From: Aneurinibacillus tyrosinisolvens
Lineage (GTDB): Bacteria > Bacillota > Bacilli > Aneurinibacillales > Aneurinibacillaceae
Length of the DNA stretch: 64,000 bases
Direction of reading: 5' to 3'
NCBI RefSeq assembly: GCF_001015055.1
Contig: NZ_BBWZ01000001.1
Location: forward strand, 124,001 to 188,000
The notes beneath the pieces are model-generated. The model made no database searches, was not told the DNA's origin, and saw only the letters and a program-made list of their open reading frames with translations. Below are positions 27,754 to 38,084 of the stretch, piece after piece; within the stretch, counting starts at the first letter, position 1, and the number at the start of each line of letters is the position of its first letter. Made by a program: the position numbers and the translations under genes.

Positions 27754-28933
27754 GGATCGGCGACAATGGAAAAGACAGCCTGCTCCCTCTATATAGGAAG
27801 TGGATTGAGGAAAGCGACCTGCTTGTAGGAGGGGAAAGACACCTCGGTTTCTTTCCTGATTATGAGGGGGAAACGCTGGCGATTAAAGGCGGCCTATCGG
27901 CTGTTGTGCAGCAAATCGAACAGACAGACAAAGACACGGTTGTGCTTGCGTCGGGAGACCCCCTGTTTTACGGAGTCGGCTCCTACCTGGCTAAAAAGCT
28001 CCCGGTTGAAATTTACCCGGGCATCAGCTCGATTCAGCAGGCGTTTGCCCTTATGAAGGAAAACTGGCACGACTGCGCATTTCTAAGTGTACACGGCCGC
28101 AGCATGAAAGGGCTTGTCCAGAAAGTCGACGGCATGGATAAAGTGTGCCTGCTGACAGATGAGGAGAACAATCCGGCGTCGATTGCCCGCTACCTGCTTT
28201 CCTTTGGTGTCAATGAATATAAAGCATTCATAGCTGAAAACCTCGGAGGAGCCGGCGAGAGAACGTCCTGGCTTTCCATCGAAGAAATGGCGGAACGAGA
28301 GTTTTCTCCCTTAAACCTTGTCATATTAAAGCGCACAGATGAATCTCCGTCCTGGCCGCTCGGCATACCTGATGAACAATTCGCGCAGCGAAAACCGGAT
28401 AAGGGATTAATTACGAAAAAAGAAATCAGGGTGCTCAGCCTGGCAGCCCTGCAGCTGAAGCCGGACAGCACGGTGTGGGACATCGGGACATGCACCGGCT
28501 CCATGGCGATCGAAGCTGCACGGATTTGCCGCCAGGGCGCCGTTTTGCGATCGAAAAAAATGAGGCGGACCTGGAAAACTGCCGCGAGAATATGCGGCGC
28601 TTCCGCACCGACTTTATCGCCATTCATGGGAAAGCACCGGCAGGCCTGGAAGCGTTCGACGATCCGGATGCCGTGTTCATCGGCGGCAGTGGCGGTGAAA
28701 TGAAAGATCTGCTCCACCTATGCTGCAGCCGGTTGAAAGCAGGAGGACGCATCGTGCTGAATGCAGCGACGATTGAAACGCTGTATGAGGCCATGCAGGC
28801 ATTTGCGGCGGAAGGTTTTGTGACATCGGTTACGCTGGCACAAATCTCGCGCAGCAAACCTATTTTACATATGAACCGATTTGAAGGATTGAATCCTATT
28901 TATATCATAACGGCAAACCGTGAGGGGGAGTAA
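27729..28933 (+). CDS. cbiET: CbiE-CbiT fusion: C5 methyltransferase and C15 methyltransferase/decarboxylase (frameshifted here)
   Basis: This CobL-like fusion methylates C5 and C15 and decarboxylates the C12 acetate. The N-terminal tetrapyrrole methylase ([36 protein letters not shown]) runs into the CbiT SAM domain ([19 protein letters not shown]), where the frame breaks at TTTT (28543-28546). Adding one T continues as [18 protein letters not shown], and the rest ([18 protein letters not shown]) is normal CbiT to 28933. The interrupted frame would end at 28703 with unrelated sequence. The start is TTG with GGGAGAGAG upstream. Confidence 0.9.
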
Positions 28934-28936
28934 ACA

Positions 28937-29650
28937 ATGACAGCAGCAACAGGGACACTGTACGGAGTAGGTGTCGGACCGGGAGACCCCGAACTGATAA
29001 CGGTGAAAGCATACCGGGTGATGAAGGAATCGCCGGTTATCGCGTATCCGCGAAAGCTCAAGGGAAGCAAGAGTTATGCCTATCTTATTGCTGAACAATA
29101 CATTGATCAGCAGGAAAAGGAAATGCTGGGGCTTGTGTTCCCGATGACGAAAGAGAAAGACATCCTAGAGAGGGAATGGAATAACACCGTTCGGGAAGTG
29201 TACGACCGGCTCGCAGCCGGCAGTGATGTGGCTTTCATTACAGAAGGCGATCCGATGCTGTACAGCACATTCATTCATATGATGCGGCTCATGCAGGAGC
29301 AGCACCCGGAAATAAAAATCATTTCCATTCCCGGCATTTCTTCGATAAACGGCGTGGCTTCCCGCCTGGGTCTCCCGCTTGCGGACGGGGATGAGCATGT
29401 AGCCGTCATTCCGGCAACGGATAACCGCGAGGAGATGAAGGAAGCACTGCTGAACCACGATTGTGTCGTATTCATCAAGGTGGCAAAAGTCATCGATGTC
29501 ATGATTGATGTGTTAAATGAACTTGGCCTGGCGGAGAAAGCTTCTGTCGTTACAAAAGTAACATCAGGCGAAGAGGTTGTATGGCCGAACGTAGCCGAAT
29601 TGAAAGGTCTTGAGCTAGAGTACTTAACATTGATGGTGGTGAGAAAATGA
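28937..29650 (+). CDS. cbiL: Cobalt-factor II/precorrin-2 C20-methyltransferase
   Basis: CbiL/CobI adds the C20 methyl group from SAM. The 237-residue protein has the family signatures LYGVGVGPGDPELITVKA, FITEGDPMLYSTF and IPGISSINGVASRLGLPL. It starts three bases after cbiET and its stop overlaps cbiF by 4 bases. Confidence 0.95.
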   Translation: MTAATGTLYGVGVGPGDPELITVKAYRVMKESPVIAYPRKLKGSKSYAYLIAEQYIDQQEKEMLGLVFPMTKEKDILEREWNNTVREVYDRLAAGSDVAFITEGDPMLYSTFIHMMRLMQEQHPEIKIISIPGISSINGVASRLGLPLADGDEHVAVIPATDNREEMKEALLNHDCVVFIKVAKVIDVMIDVLNELGLAEKASVVTKVTSGEEVVWPNVAELKGLELEYLTLMVVRK

Positions 29651-30423
29651 AGGTATATATCATAGGAGCAGGTCCTGGAGATCCGGATTTAATTACGGTA
29701 AAAGGGCTGCGTTTGCTGCAAGAGGCCGATGTTGTGCTGTGGACGGATTCTCTCGTAAATGAGGAATTAGTAAATCGTGCCCGTGCTGGTGCCGAAGTTA
29801 TAAAAACAGCCGGAATGACGCTTGAGGAAATGGTGGAAATTATGGCGGACCGGGTGCAGCAGGGCAAAATGGTTGCCCGTGTCCATACCGGGGATCCGGC
29901 GGTATACGGGGCGATTCTCGAGCAGATGGTTCTCTTAAAACAGCGCGGCGTGGAATATGAGATTGTTCCGGGCGTCAGCTCCGTGTTTGCATCGGCTGCA
30001 GCGCTTGGTGCTGAACTTACCGTACCTGATTTGACCCAGACGCTCATTTTAACACGGGCGGAGGGGCGTACGCCTGTACCGGAACGTGAGCAGCTAAAGG
30101 ATTTGGCTTCCCACCATTGCACAATTGCCCTGTTCTTAAGTGCCACGCTTGTAAAAAAAGTAGTGGACGATTTCCTGGAAGCAGGCTGGAGTCCGGAAAC
30201 TCCGGTCGCTGTCGTTTACCGGGCCAGCTGGCCTGATCAGAAAATTGTCCGCTCTACGCTTGAGCACCTTGCGGAAGATATGCGGGCGAACGGCATCCGT
30301 TCACAGGCAATGATTCTGGCCGGATGGGCGCTTGATCCGCACATTACCGATACTGACCAATTCCGCTCTAAATTGTACGATAAAGAGTTCACCCACAGAT
30401 TCCGCCGGGGGATCCCGTCATGA
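29647..30423 (+). CDS. cbiF: Cobalt-precorrin-4 C11-methyltransferase
   Basis: CbiF/CobM methylates C11. The 258-residue protein has the methylase signatures YIIGAGPGDPDLITVKGLR, HTGDPAVYGAILEQ and VPGVSSVFASAAALG and the C-terminal YRASWPDQKIVRSTL. Overlaps with both neighbours (4 bases each) show translational coupling. Confidence 0.95.
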   Translation: MKVYIIGAGPGDPDLITVKGLRLLQEADVVLWTDSLVNEELVNRARAGAEVIKTAGMTLEEMVEIMADRVQQGKMVARVHTGDPAVYGAILEQMVLLKQRGVEYEIVPGVSSVFASAAALGAELTVPDLTQTLILTRAEGRTPVPEREQLKDLASHHCTIALFLSATLVKKVVDDFLEAGWSPETPVAVVYRASWPDQKIVRSTLEHLAEDMRANGIRSQAMILAGWALDPHITDTDQFRSKLYDKEFTHRFRRGIPS

Positions 30424-31568
30424 ACGAAGTGAAAAACAGCATGATCGAGCTGCAGGAGGGAGAAATCCCCTCTATCCGGCAGGCAGGCAGATATGCGATC
30501 GTTGCGATTACCCGCCATGGCGTTGAAAGGGCCCGTACGCTCTTTAACAAGTTTCCCGGTGCCGACCTGTACTACATGAGCAAGTTCGAACGCGGGGATG
30601 AAGCTGAGAAGGGAATTCAAATGTTTACAGGAACGGTGCGCCTGCTTTTTCCGGCGCTTTTTCCTGCTTATGATGGTATCATTGTATTTATTTCACTTGG
30701 CGCTGTCGTCCGGATGATTGCGCCCGTGTTAAAGGACAAGAAGGTCGATCCGGGCGTCGTGGTAGTGGATGACCGGGCGCAATTTGCCATCAGCGTCCTG
30801 TCTGGGCATCTCGGCGGGGCGAATGAACTGACGCAGGAAATAGCCGCTATCCTCGGGGCACAGCCCGTTATTACAACGGCTTCCGATGTGCAAAAAACAA
30901 TTCCGGTCGATTTATTTGGCAGGCGGTTCGGCTGGGAATGGGATGCTGAATCGGAGAAGAAGCTGACGCCGGTAAGCGCGTCGGTTGTAAACGAAGAACA
31001 CGTCGCCATTGTACAGGAATCAGGGGAGAAAGACTGGTGGATGCACGATACGCCGATGCCTGCTTCCTTGAAAGTCTATCCTTCGATCAACGAGGCGCTT
31101 CGCGCCGCCCCGAATGCGGCGCTTGTCGTTACACATCGTGTGCTGTCGCCTGAAGAAAGGCCGATTCTGAGCAATGGTGTGCTATACCGTCCGAAAGTCG
31201 TTGTCCTTGGAATGGGCTGCAACCGGGGGACGTCGGCAGAGGAAATCGAACAGGTCATCCATTCAACATTAGATGAACTTCAAATTTCGATTCAGAGCGT
31301 AAAAGCGATCTGCACAATCGATCTAAAGAAAGACGAAGCGGGACTTATCGAAGTTTGCGGCAAATACAAATGGGAGTTTGTTTGCTATACACCGGAAGAA
31401 CTAAATGAAATCATGATAGAAGATCCGTCGGAAACGGTGTTTAAATATACGGGGGCTTACGGGGTAAGCGAGCCGGCGTGTAAACGATATGCAGGAACAA
31501 ATACGCTTGAACTCGTAAAGAGAAAATCAGGCAATGTAACAATATCGGTCGGATTGATTTCCTACTAG
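30420..31568 (+). CDS. cbiG: Cobalt-precorrin-5A hydrolase
   Basis: CbiG opens the delta-lactone and releases acetaldehyde in the anaerobic pathway. The 382-residue protein has the N-terminal and mid-domain segments FISLGAVVRMIAP, DDRAQFAISVLSGHLGGANEL and ATDV-like TTASDVQKTIPVDLFG, followed by the C-terminal CbiG domain (GMGCNRGTSAEEIEQVI, AGTNTLELVKRKS). Some species fuse CbiG with CbiH; here CbiH carries an Fe-S domain instead. Confidence 0.94.
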   Translation: MNEVKNSMIELQEGEIPSIRQAGRYAIVAITRHGVERARTLFNKFPGADLYYMSKFERGDEAEKGIQMFTGTVRLLFPALFPAYDGIIVFISLGAVVRMIAPVLKDKKVDPGVVVVDDRAQFAISVLSGHLGGANELTQEIAAILGAQPVITTASDVQKTIPVDLFGRRFGWEWDAESEKKLTPVSASVVNEEHVAIVQESGEKDWWMHDTPMPASLKVYPSINEALRAAPNAALVVTHRVLSPEERPILSNGVLYRPKVVVLGMGCNRGTSAEEIEQVIHSTLDELQISIQSVKAICTIDLKKDEAGLIEVCGKYKWEFVCYTPEELNEIMIEDPSETVFKYTGAYGVSEPACKRYAGTNTLELVKRKSGNVTISVGLISY

Positions 31569-31589
31569 AAGGAAGGGTGGTGTCCCCTT

Positions 31590-32984
31590 TTGGGAGATAG
31601 AAGAATTATTATCGCAGGAACGGGAAGCGGGGCAGGCAAAACGACCATTACACTGGGCTTAATGGCTGCCCTGCGGCAAAAGGGGCTCGTTGTTCAGGGA
31701 TTTAAATGCGGTCCAGATTACATCGACCCGGCCTACCATACGGCCATTACCGGCAGGCCTTCCCGCAACCTGGACAGCTGGATGCTGCCCGAAGATACCG
31801 TGGGGGAAATTCTCCACCGGGGCAGCAGGGATGCGGATGTTTCGATTATAGAAGGCGTTATGGGGTTATATGACGGGAAAAGTCCGACAGAGGACACGGG
31901 CAGCACGGCTGAAATCAGCCTGCTCACCGGCACCCCGGTCATCCTCGTGCTCAACGTCCACAGCATGGCCCGCAGTGCGGCAGCTGTTGTCAAAGGGTTC
32001 CAGGCGCTCAATCCGGCTGTTCCCATCGTTGGGGTCATTGCCAATCACGCAGGCAGTGAGGGGCACGGCAAAATCATTAAGGCGGCTGTAGAGCAGGAAT
32101 GCGGGATTCCTGTGCTCGGTACGATTGTACGGACGCCTGATATTGCGATTCCGGAACGGCATTTGGGGCTGCTTCCGGCTGTGGAACGGGGAGAACTTGA
32201 TCCGTTGTTTGAGCGGATCGGCGAAATCGTTTCGCAAAGCATTGATTTAGACCGGATTATTGACCTGGCCGTCTCGCAGCCGCTTCCAGCGGTGCAGGCC
32301 CCCCTTTTCCGGGAAGCAGCGGGGAAACCGGTTGTTAAGCTTGCGGTAGCCAGGGATGCGGCCTTCAATTTTTATTACCCGGAAAATATCGAAATGCTGG
32401 AGGCAGGCGGTGCGGAATGCGTTTTCTTCAGCCCGCTGGCCGGGGAAACCGTACCGTATGACGCGGATGGCCTTTATATCGGCGGTGGCTTTCCTGAAGA
32501 ATTTGCCGCCGTGCTTGCCGGTGCGCAGGAAAGCCGGGAATCGATACGCCAGGCGATTGAAAGAGGCATGCCCGCGTTTGCAGAGTGCGGCGGGTTTATG
32601 TATTTAACAGAAGAGATTGTCACAAGTGACGGACAGGGTTACCCGATGGTCGGCCTGATTCCGGGGCGGACCCGCATGCAGACGAAACGGGCAGCGCTCG
32701 GCTACAGAGAAGTGACGGGAATGGAAGGGAATTTTCTGCTTGGAGAGGGAGAAAGCGCCCGCGGCCACGAATTTCATTATTCCACATTCGAGCCGGGGGG
32801 CGGTATCGTTCCGGCCTATCAAACGAAGGGCAGGTTCGGGAGCAAGCAGGAAGGGGTGCTCATCCAAAACCTTGTGGCAGGCTATACGCACATCCATTTC
32901 GCCTCCCAGCCGCAATTTGTGAAACGCTGGATGGAAGCCTGCCTGTCTTTTAAAGAAAGCACAGTGCACAGGGATCGTGTATGA
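31590..32984 (+). CDS. cbiA: Cobyrinate a,c-diamide synthase
   Basis: CbiA uses glutamine and ATP to amidate the a and c side chains. The 464-residue protein has the N-terminal P-loop IIAGTGSGAGKTTITLGL, FKCGPDYIDP, and a C-terminal glutaminase domain with the nucleophile Cys in PAFAECGGFMYL and a late HIHF histidine. The start is TTG at 31590; GGAAGGGTGG lies somewhat far upstream, so the exact start is uncertain. Overlaps the next gene by 4 bases. Confidence 0.94.
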   Translation: MGDRRIIIAGTGSGAGKTTITLGLMAALRQKGLVVQGFKCGPDYIDPAYHTAITGRPSRNLDSWMLPEDTVGEILHRGSRDADVSIIEGVMGLYDGKSPTEDTGSTAEISLLTGTPVILVLNVHSMARSAAAVVKGFQALNPAVPIVGVIANHAGSEGHGKIIKAAVEQECGIPVLGTIVRTPDIAIPERHLGLLPAVERGELDPLFERIGEIVSQSIDLDRIIDLAVSQPLPAVQAPLFREAAGKPVVKLAVARDAAFNFYYPENIEMLEAGGAECVFFSPLAGETVPYDADGLYIGGGFPEEFAAVLAGAQESRESIRQAIERGMPAFAECGGFMYLTEEIVTSDGQGYPMVGLIPGRTRMQTKRAALGYREVTGMEGNFLLGEGESARGHEFHYSTFEPGGGIVPAYQTKGRFGSKQEGVLIQNLVAGYTHIHFASQPQFVKRWMEACLSFKESTVHRDRV

Positions 32985-33646
32985 GTGATTTTTTGCTCCC
33001 TGTCATGCTAAACATACGGAATAAGAAGTGCATCGTGGTGGGCGGCGGGAAAGTAGCGGCAGGGAAAGTTTCCTCCCTGCTGGAAGCCGGAGCGCTTGTA
33101 ACCGTAATAAGTCCGGCTGTTATTGAAGAGCTGCAAGAGCTTGCACATAGAAGCATCATTGTATGGGAAGAAAAGCGTTTTGAACCGGCTGATCTTGCTG
33201 GTGCGTTCCTCATTTTTGCCGCCACAAACGATGGAGAAGTCAATCTGTCTGTACGGAGGGCGGCTGCGCCCAATCAACTGGTCGCCCTTGCCGACAACCC
33301 TGCGGACAGTGCGTTTACGATGCCGTCTTACTTTCGGCGGGGCAAGCTTACGATTGCCGTTTCCACAAACGGGGCAAGCCCGGGACTGGCAAGGAAAATC
33401 AAGCAGGATCTCGGCAGCCGGTATGACGAGTGGTATGAAGCCTATATTGATTTTCTGGCGCAGGCCAGGGAGTCCGTACTGCGAACGGTGCCCTGCCAGG
33501 AAAGCCGCCGGATCATTTTTAAGCGGCTCTTAGGCGATGAATTTATGGAATATGCCCGGCGAAAAGACAGCGAGGGATTGCAGCGGCTGCAGGAGGATTT
33601 ACTGGAACAGGTGAAAACGGATAGAGGGGGAGGCAGTGAAGGTTAA
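32981..33646 (+). CDS. sirC: Precorrin-2 dehydrogenase
   Basis: The 221-residue protein matches the NAD-dependent dehydrogenase domain of CysG/Met8p/SirC, which oxidises precorrin-2 to sirohydrochlorin, the substrate of CbiX. Visible features are the Rossmann motif CIVVGGGKVAAGKV, the AATNDGEVN segment and TNGASPGLARKIK. It lacks a methyltransferase half, which is provided by the next gene. Overlaps at both ends. Confidence 0.92.
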   Translation: MSDFLLPVMLNIRNKKCIVVGGGKVAAGKVSSLLEAGALVTVISPAVIEELQELAHRSIIVWEEKRFEPADLAGAFLIFAATNDGEVNLSVRRAAAPNQLVALADNPADSAFTMPSYFRRGKLTIAVSTNGASPGLARKIKQDLGSRYDEWYEAYIDFLAQARESVLRTVPCQESRRIIFKRLLGDEFMEYARRKDSEGLQRLQEDLLEQVKTDRGGGSEG

Positions 33647-35128
33647 CATGAAGACAGGAAAAGTATATCTGGTGGGGGCGGGACCCGGGGATGAGAAGCT
33701 TATTACCATTCGCGGAATGGAATGTTTGCAGGCCGCTGATGTCGTGGTTTATGACCGGCTGGCCAACCCGCGCCTCCTGAAATATGCAGGTCCGGACACG
33801 GAGTTTATTTACTGCGGCAAGCTGCCCAAACGGCACACCCTGCGCCAGGAATCAATTAATACGCTGCTTGTAGAAAAAGCTCTGGAAGGAAAGAGTGTTG
33901 TCCGCCTTAAAGGGGGAGACCCCGGGGTATTCGGCCGCGTTGGTGAGGAAGCCGCTGAGCTTGCGGCACATGGGGTTGAGTATGAAATTATTCCCGGTAT
34001 CACCGCCGGCATCGCGGCGCCGATTTATGCAGGCATTCCTGTCACGCACCGCGAATACGGCACAACGTTTGCTATTGTCACAGGGCACGACAAATCGGCG
34101 GACGGCAAGCCTTCCCTTGACTGGGCTGCTCTTGCCGCCGGGGTGGATACGATCGCCTTTTATATGGGGATTGCGAATTTGCCCCATATTTGTGAACAGC
34201 TGATTGCGCACGGCCGCGCTCCGGAAACGCCGATTGCGCTTATCCGCTGGGGAACAATGGGCAGGCAGAAGACGCTGACAGGAACCCTTGCATCGATTGT
34301 GGAAGAAGTAGACAAGTCCGGCTTTTCCAATCCCGCTATCATTCTTGTCGGCGAAATCGTACGTTTGCGTGAAACGATCAGTTGGTTTGAAAAAAACCTC
34401 TGTTCGGGCAGCAAATTCTGCTGGCGCGCACGGGCGGGGAACCTGGCCGCCTTGCAGACATGCTAATGGATAGAGGAGCCGATGTCATCGAATATCCCGC
34501 TTTTTCTGTCCGCCCCCTCTACACAGGAGAAACGGATGCCGTGCTCGCATCGATTGCTGAGTATGATGAAATTCTCTTCACATCTCCCGAGAGTGTTGAT
34601 TTCTTCTTTCAACGGCTGCGTGAACGGGAACTCGACATTCGTGCGGTACGGGCCCACTTCTACACGCTGTCCGAGCGGACAAAAAGAAAACTGTGGAGGA
34701 TGGGTTTCTCGTCAGCCAATATAGAAGAGAAGTTATCCGGCGAAAGCGCGCTCATCATAGGTGAAAAAAACACGGTAAGCCGCTTGAATGCGTATGCACC
34801 GCCAGGAGGCAATTGCAAGGTTCTTGCTATCTATGAGAAAAAAGAAGCCGAAGAATACAGCAGGAATATGATCCGGCTGCTTGAAGAAGAAAAGGTGAAT
34901 ACCGTTGTTTTTCCAAGCGCCGCTTCGGTTCACACTCTAATAAGCTCCTTAACCGAAGCAGGAGTGAACCCGGCTTCTATTTTATGTGCTGTATGCATCG
35001 TCTGTATGGGGGAAAAAGCAGCAGCAGCGGTGGAGAAGGCAGGATACCGGATTAGCGGGCTGCCGGATTCCCCTTCACCTGAGGATTTGATACAGTATCT
35101 TCAGCGAAATACAGTAAGGATACGATAG
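33636..35128 (+). CDS. cobA: CobA-HemD fusion: uroporphyrinogen-III methyltransferase and synthase (frameshifted here)
   Basis: The first part (about 248 residues) is SUMT: YLVGAGPGDEKLITIRG, RLKGGDPGVFGRVGEEA, IPGITAGIAAPIYAGIPVTHR. The second is uroporphyrinogen-III synthase. They lie in different frames broken at a run of seven A (34390-34396); an eighth A restores EKKPLFGQQILLARTGG, a typical SUMT-HemD junction, leading into DMLMDRGADVIEYPAFS. Without it SUMT ends at 34466 with an aberrant tail. It would make uroporphyrinogen III and methylate it to precorrin-2. The start is GTG at 33636 next to AGGGGGAGG; ATG 33648 is possible. Confidence 0.9.
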
Positions 35129-35144
35129 AAACGGGGGATACGGC

Positions 35145-35693
35145 ATGGGGAAACCGGATAAAAACAGAGGATTAACACTTGTATATACAGGAGATGGCAA
35201 GGGAAAAACAACGGCTGCACTCGGCCTCGCCGTACGTGCGGCCGGCCGCGGCAAACGTGTGCTTATTATTCAATTTATTAAGTCGCCGGAGCGGACATAC
35301 GGCGAGAAAATCATATTCGATAAAATCGGCATCGAAATCTATCAGAAGGGCACCGGGTTTACCTGGCTGAAAACGCCCGAGGAGCATAGAGAAGCGTTGA
35401 AAACGGCCTGGGCTTTTACAAAAGAAAAGGTAACGAGCGGCGCTTATGATGTCGTTATCCTTGATGAATTGAACAATGCCCTGGCCATCAGCACATTTCC
35501 GATCGAAGACGTGCTTCCGCTCCAGGAGGTGCTTGAGTTGATCGAAAGCCGGCCGCACGGCATGCACATGGTCATTACCGGGCGCAGCGCCAGGCAGCAA
35601 ATCATCGACAGGGCTGACCTTGTGACAGAAATGAAGCCGGTGAAGCACTACTATGAAGAAGGCATTCCGGCAGTACTGGGGATTGAATTTTAA
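35145..35693 (+). CDS. cobO: Cob(I)yrinic acid a,c-diamide adenosyltransferase
   Basis: CobO/BtuR attaches the 5'-deoxyadenosyl ligand to the cobalt. The 182-residue protein has the family P-loop YTGDGKGKTTAALGLAVRA, VLIIQFIKS, the DELNNAL segment and ITGRSARQQIIDRADLVTEM. An excellent fit to CobA/BtuR type ATP:corrinoid adenosyltransferases. Confidence 0.95.
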   Translation: MGKPDKNRGLTLVYTGDGKGKTTAALGLAVRAAGRGKRVLIIQFIKSPERTYGEKIIFDKIGIEIYQKGTGFTWLKTPEEHREALKTAWAFTKEKVTSGAYDVVILDELNNALAISTFPIEDVLPLQEVLELIESRPHGMHMVITGRSARQQIIDRADLVTEMKPVKHYYEEGIPAVLGIEF

Positions 35694-36795
35694 ATGGGCC
35701 ACATTGAAAAATTCGGGCATGGCGGCGATTTGCTGACAGCTTCTGCCGCGTTCGGCGTGGAAAAAGAGAAGCTTATCGACTTTAGCGCCAACATTAATCC
35801 GCTGGGCCCGCCGCCTCGCGTACTGGAGAGAATACAGGAAGAGATGAAACATATGGTCCACTATCCTGATCCGGCTCATCGTTCTCTCACTGCGCTGCTC
35901 GCCGCAAAATACGGCGTGGAAAAAGAAATGTTGATTGTGGGGAACGGGGCGGCGGAATGCATTTCGCTCGTCCTTCTTGCTTTTGCCCCGAAAAAAGTAG
36001 GGGTGATCTACCCGTCATTTCTGGAATATAAGCAGCTGGCGGAGGCGTTTGGCGCCTCTGTACACGGATGCACCGGACAGGCTGAGAAAGAATTTCTCCC
36101 TGACCCGGATGAGTTGTACCCGCTGTTTGAAGCTGTGGATATGGTGTTCATCGGCCACCCGAATAACCCAACCGGCATGATGTACGATACGGATGCCTGG
36201 TAAGGATGGCTGACTGGGCAGAACAATTGCATACCTATATGGTGGTAGATGAGGCGTTTCTTGATTTTTTGCCGCCGGACAGGCAGGTCACATTGATAGA
36301 TCGACTTCACCGCTATTCCAGCGTCATCCTGCTTCGCTCTATGACGAAATTCTATGCGATACCTGGCTGCGCCTTGGCTTTAGTATCGCGCCTGCTTCAT
36401 TGATCCAAAAGATGAAGCGAAAACAGGTGCCCTGGAGTGTAAACGGCCTGGCGCTTGCGGCAGGGGAAGCATGCTGTGCGGAGCCTGAATACGAAAGGAA
36501 GACACGGGAGCTGATTGCGGGGGAGCGTTCCTATTTATCCCGGCGTATTCGGGAAAGCTTTGGCTGGCACGTCTGGCCTGGACAGGCAAACTTTCTTCTC
36601 ATCCGCCTTCATCCGCACCAGACCGCGGGAGAGCTCCAATTAAAACTTGGCAAAAAGGGGATTATGATTCGAAGCTGTGCCATGTATACCGGGTTAACCG
36701 AACGCGATTTTCGCATCGCTGTCCGGAGCCGGGAAGACAATGATCGGCTGCTGGACGCTCTGGCCGGCATCGCAGAAGAAGGAGAGGGCTGTTAA
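35694..36795 (+). CDS. cobD: Threonine-phosphate decarboxylase-like aminotransferase (two frameshifts here)
   Basis: CobD makes (R)-1-aminopropan-2-ol phosphate from threonine phosphate for the nucleotide loop. The PLP aminotransferase-like sequence is spread over three frames: part 1 (HGGDLLTASAAFG, DFSANINPLGPP, HPNNPTG), part 2 (MVVDEAFLDF, SMTKFYAIPG with the PLP lysine) and part 3 (APASLIQKMKRK, NFLLIRL, RIAVRSREDN). One extra C at 36196-36197 (GCCTGG to GCCCTGG) and one at 36367 (GGCTG to GGCCTG) restore a continuous protein of about 367 residues. It starts right at the cobO stop. No other decay is seen. Confidence 0.9.
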
Positions 36796-37344
36796 GTGAG
36801 CATTGTTTTTATTACAGGCGGGGTGCGATCGGGCAAGAGTGCCTTCGCTGAGAGACTGGCACGGGAGAAGGGGGATTCGGTCCTCTATATCGCAACGGGA
36901 GTCAATACGGATGCGGAGATGGAGCAGCGCATCCTCCTTCATCGAACAAGGCGCCCTGCCGCCTGGGGGCTGCTTGAGGTCCCTTATGATGTTCCCGGCT
37001 CCGTTTCACAGTATGAAGCCTATGACACTGTTTTGTTTGACTGCGTATCAACCTGGGTGACGAATTTGCTGCTCCGGGTTCCGGAGGAGAAATGGCGCGA
37101 CAAACAGGTGACAGAACAAATCCTGCGGCAGGTAGAAGAATGGGTAGGAGCGCTCCGGTTTTATCCGGGGACGGTTGTCATCGTTTCCAGTGAAACAGGC
37201 CTGGGGGGGATCGCTATGTCACGCCTGGGCCGCTGGTTCCAGGACGTTCTCGGCGAAGCCAACCAGCACCTTGCAGAGCAGGCGGATGACGTATACGCCG
37301 TGCTGTCAGGAATCCCGGTAAAGCTGAAGGGGGCTTCGGCATGA
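36796..37344 (+). CDS. cobU: Adenosylcobinamide kinase/guanylyltransferase
   Basis: CobU phosphorylates adenosylcobinamide and transfers GMP to it. The 182-residue protein begins with the P-loop VFITGGVRSGKSAFAERLA and has the IATG, HRTRRP and DCVSTWVTNLL segments of the family. The GTG start directly follows the cobD stop and the stop overlaps cobS by 4 bases. Confidence 0.93.
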   Translation: MSIVFITGGVRSGKSAFAERLAREKGDSVLYIATGVNTDAEMEQRILLHRTRRPAAWGLLEVPYDVPGSVSQYEAYDTVLFDCVSTWVTNLLLRVPEEKWRDKQVTEQILRQVEEWVGALRFYPGTVVIVSSETGLGGIAMSRLGRWFQDVLGEANQHLAEQADDVYAVLSGIPVKLKGASA

Positions 37345-38084
37345 ATCCTCTGTTTCACGCGATTGCCTTCCTTACAAGAATTCCTGTTCCACGCCTGAGC
37401 GCAGAAACGAAAGACTGGGAGAAAAGCGTTGCTTACTACCCGGTTGTCGGTCTGCTCATCGGTACGATACTGTGGGGAGCTTTTTTGCTTGCGCAGTATG
37501 TGTTTCCCCTCCCGCTGGCGGCTGTTATTGTGCTATCGTTCTGGATTTTTATCACCGGCGGGCTTCATCTCGATGGGTGGATGGATCTGGCTGATGGACT
37601 GGGAAGCAGCCGGACAAGGGAACGGATTTTTGAAATTATGAAGGACAGCCGGGTGGGCGCCATGGGCGTTACAGCCGCGATTGTTTTATTTATGATAAAG
37701 GGAACGGCACTGTACGAAATCGCAGCGTCCCGTTCCTTTTTCTGGCTTATCCTTCCTCCTTTTATTGCAAGATTTTCTCTTGTTGCGGCTATCTGGTTCT
37801 GGCCTTATATTACAGAGAGGGGAATGGGGACGGGACTGCGCAGCGGATTGACAGGCTGGCTCGTTCTTGCCGGGTTTCTTTTCACAAGCATTTTTGCAAT
37901 TTTTTTCTACGGATGGGCCGGTGGCGCGGTGCTTGCTGCCGCTTTTGTTACAGGGTGGCTGTTTCTGCGGAATGTCTCCCGCCGCCTTGGAGGGCTGACA
38001 GGGGACTGTTACGGCGCGCTCGTAGAGTGGATAGAATTGAATGTACTGCTGTTTATCGTGATCGCGGAGAGGTTTCTTGTATGA
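37341..38084 (+). CDS. cobS: Adenosylcobinamide-GDP ribazoletransferase (cobalamin synthase)
   Basis: CobS is the membrane enzyme that joins adenosylcobinamide-GDP and alpha-ribazole (or its phosphate). The 247-residue protein has about six to seven helices and the family motifs LTRIPVP, GGLHLDGWMDLADGLGSSRTRERIFEIMKDSRVG (conserved acidic residues) and GGLTGDCYGA near the C-terminus. Confidence 0.94.
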   Translation: MNPLFHAIAFLTRIPVPRLSAETKDWEKSVAYYPVVGLLIGTILWGAFLLAQYVFPLPLAAVIVLSFWIFITGGLHLDGWMDLADGLGSSRTRERIFEIMKDSRVGAMGVTAAIVLFMIKGTALYEIAASRSFFWLILPPFIARFSLVAAIWFWPYITERGMGTGLRSGLTGWLVLAGFLFTSIFAIFFYGWAGGAVLAAAFVTGWLFLRNVSRRLGGLTGDCYGALVEWIELNVLLFIVIAERFLV

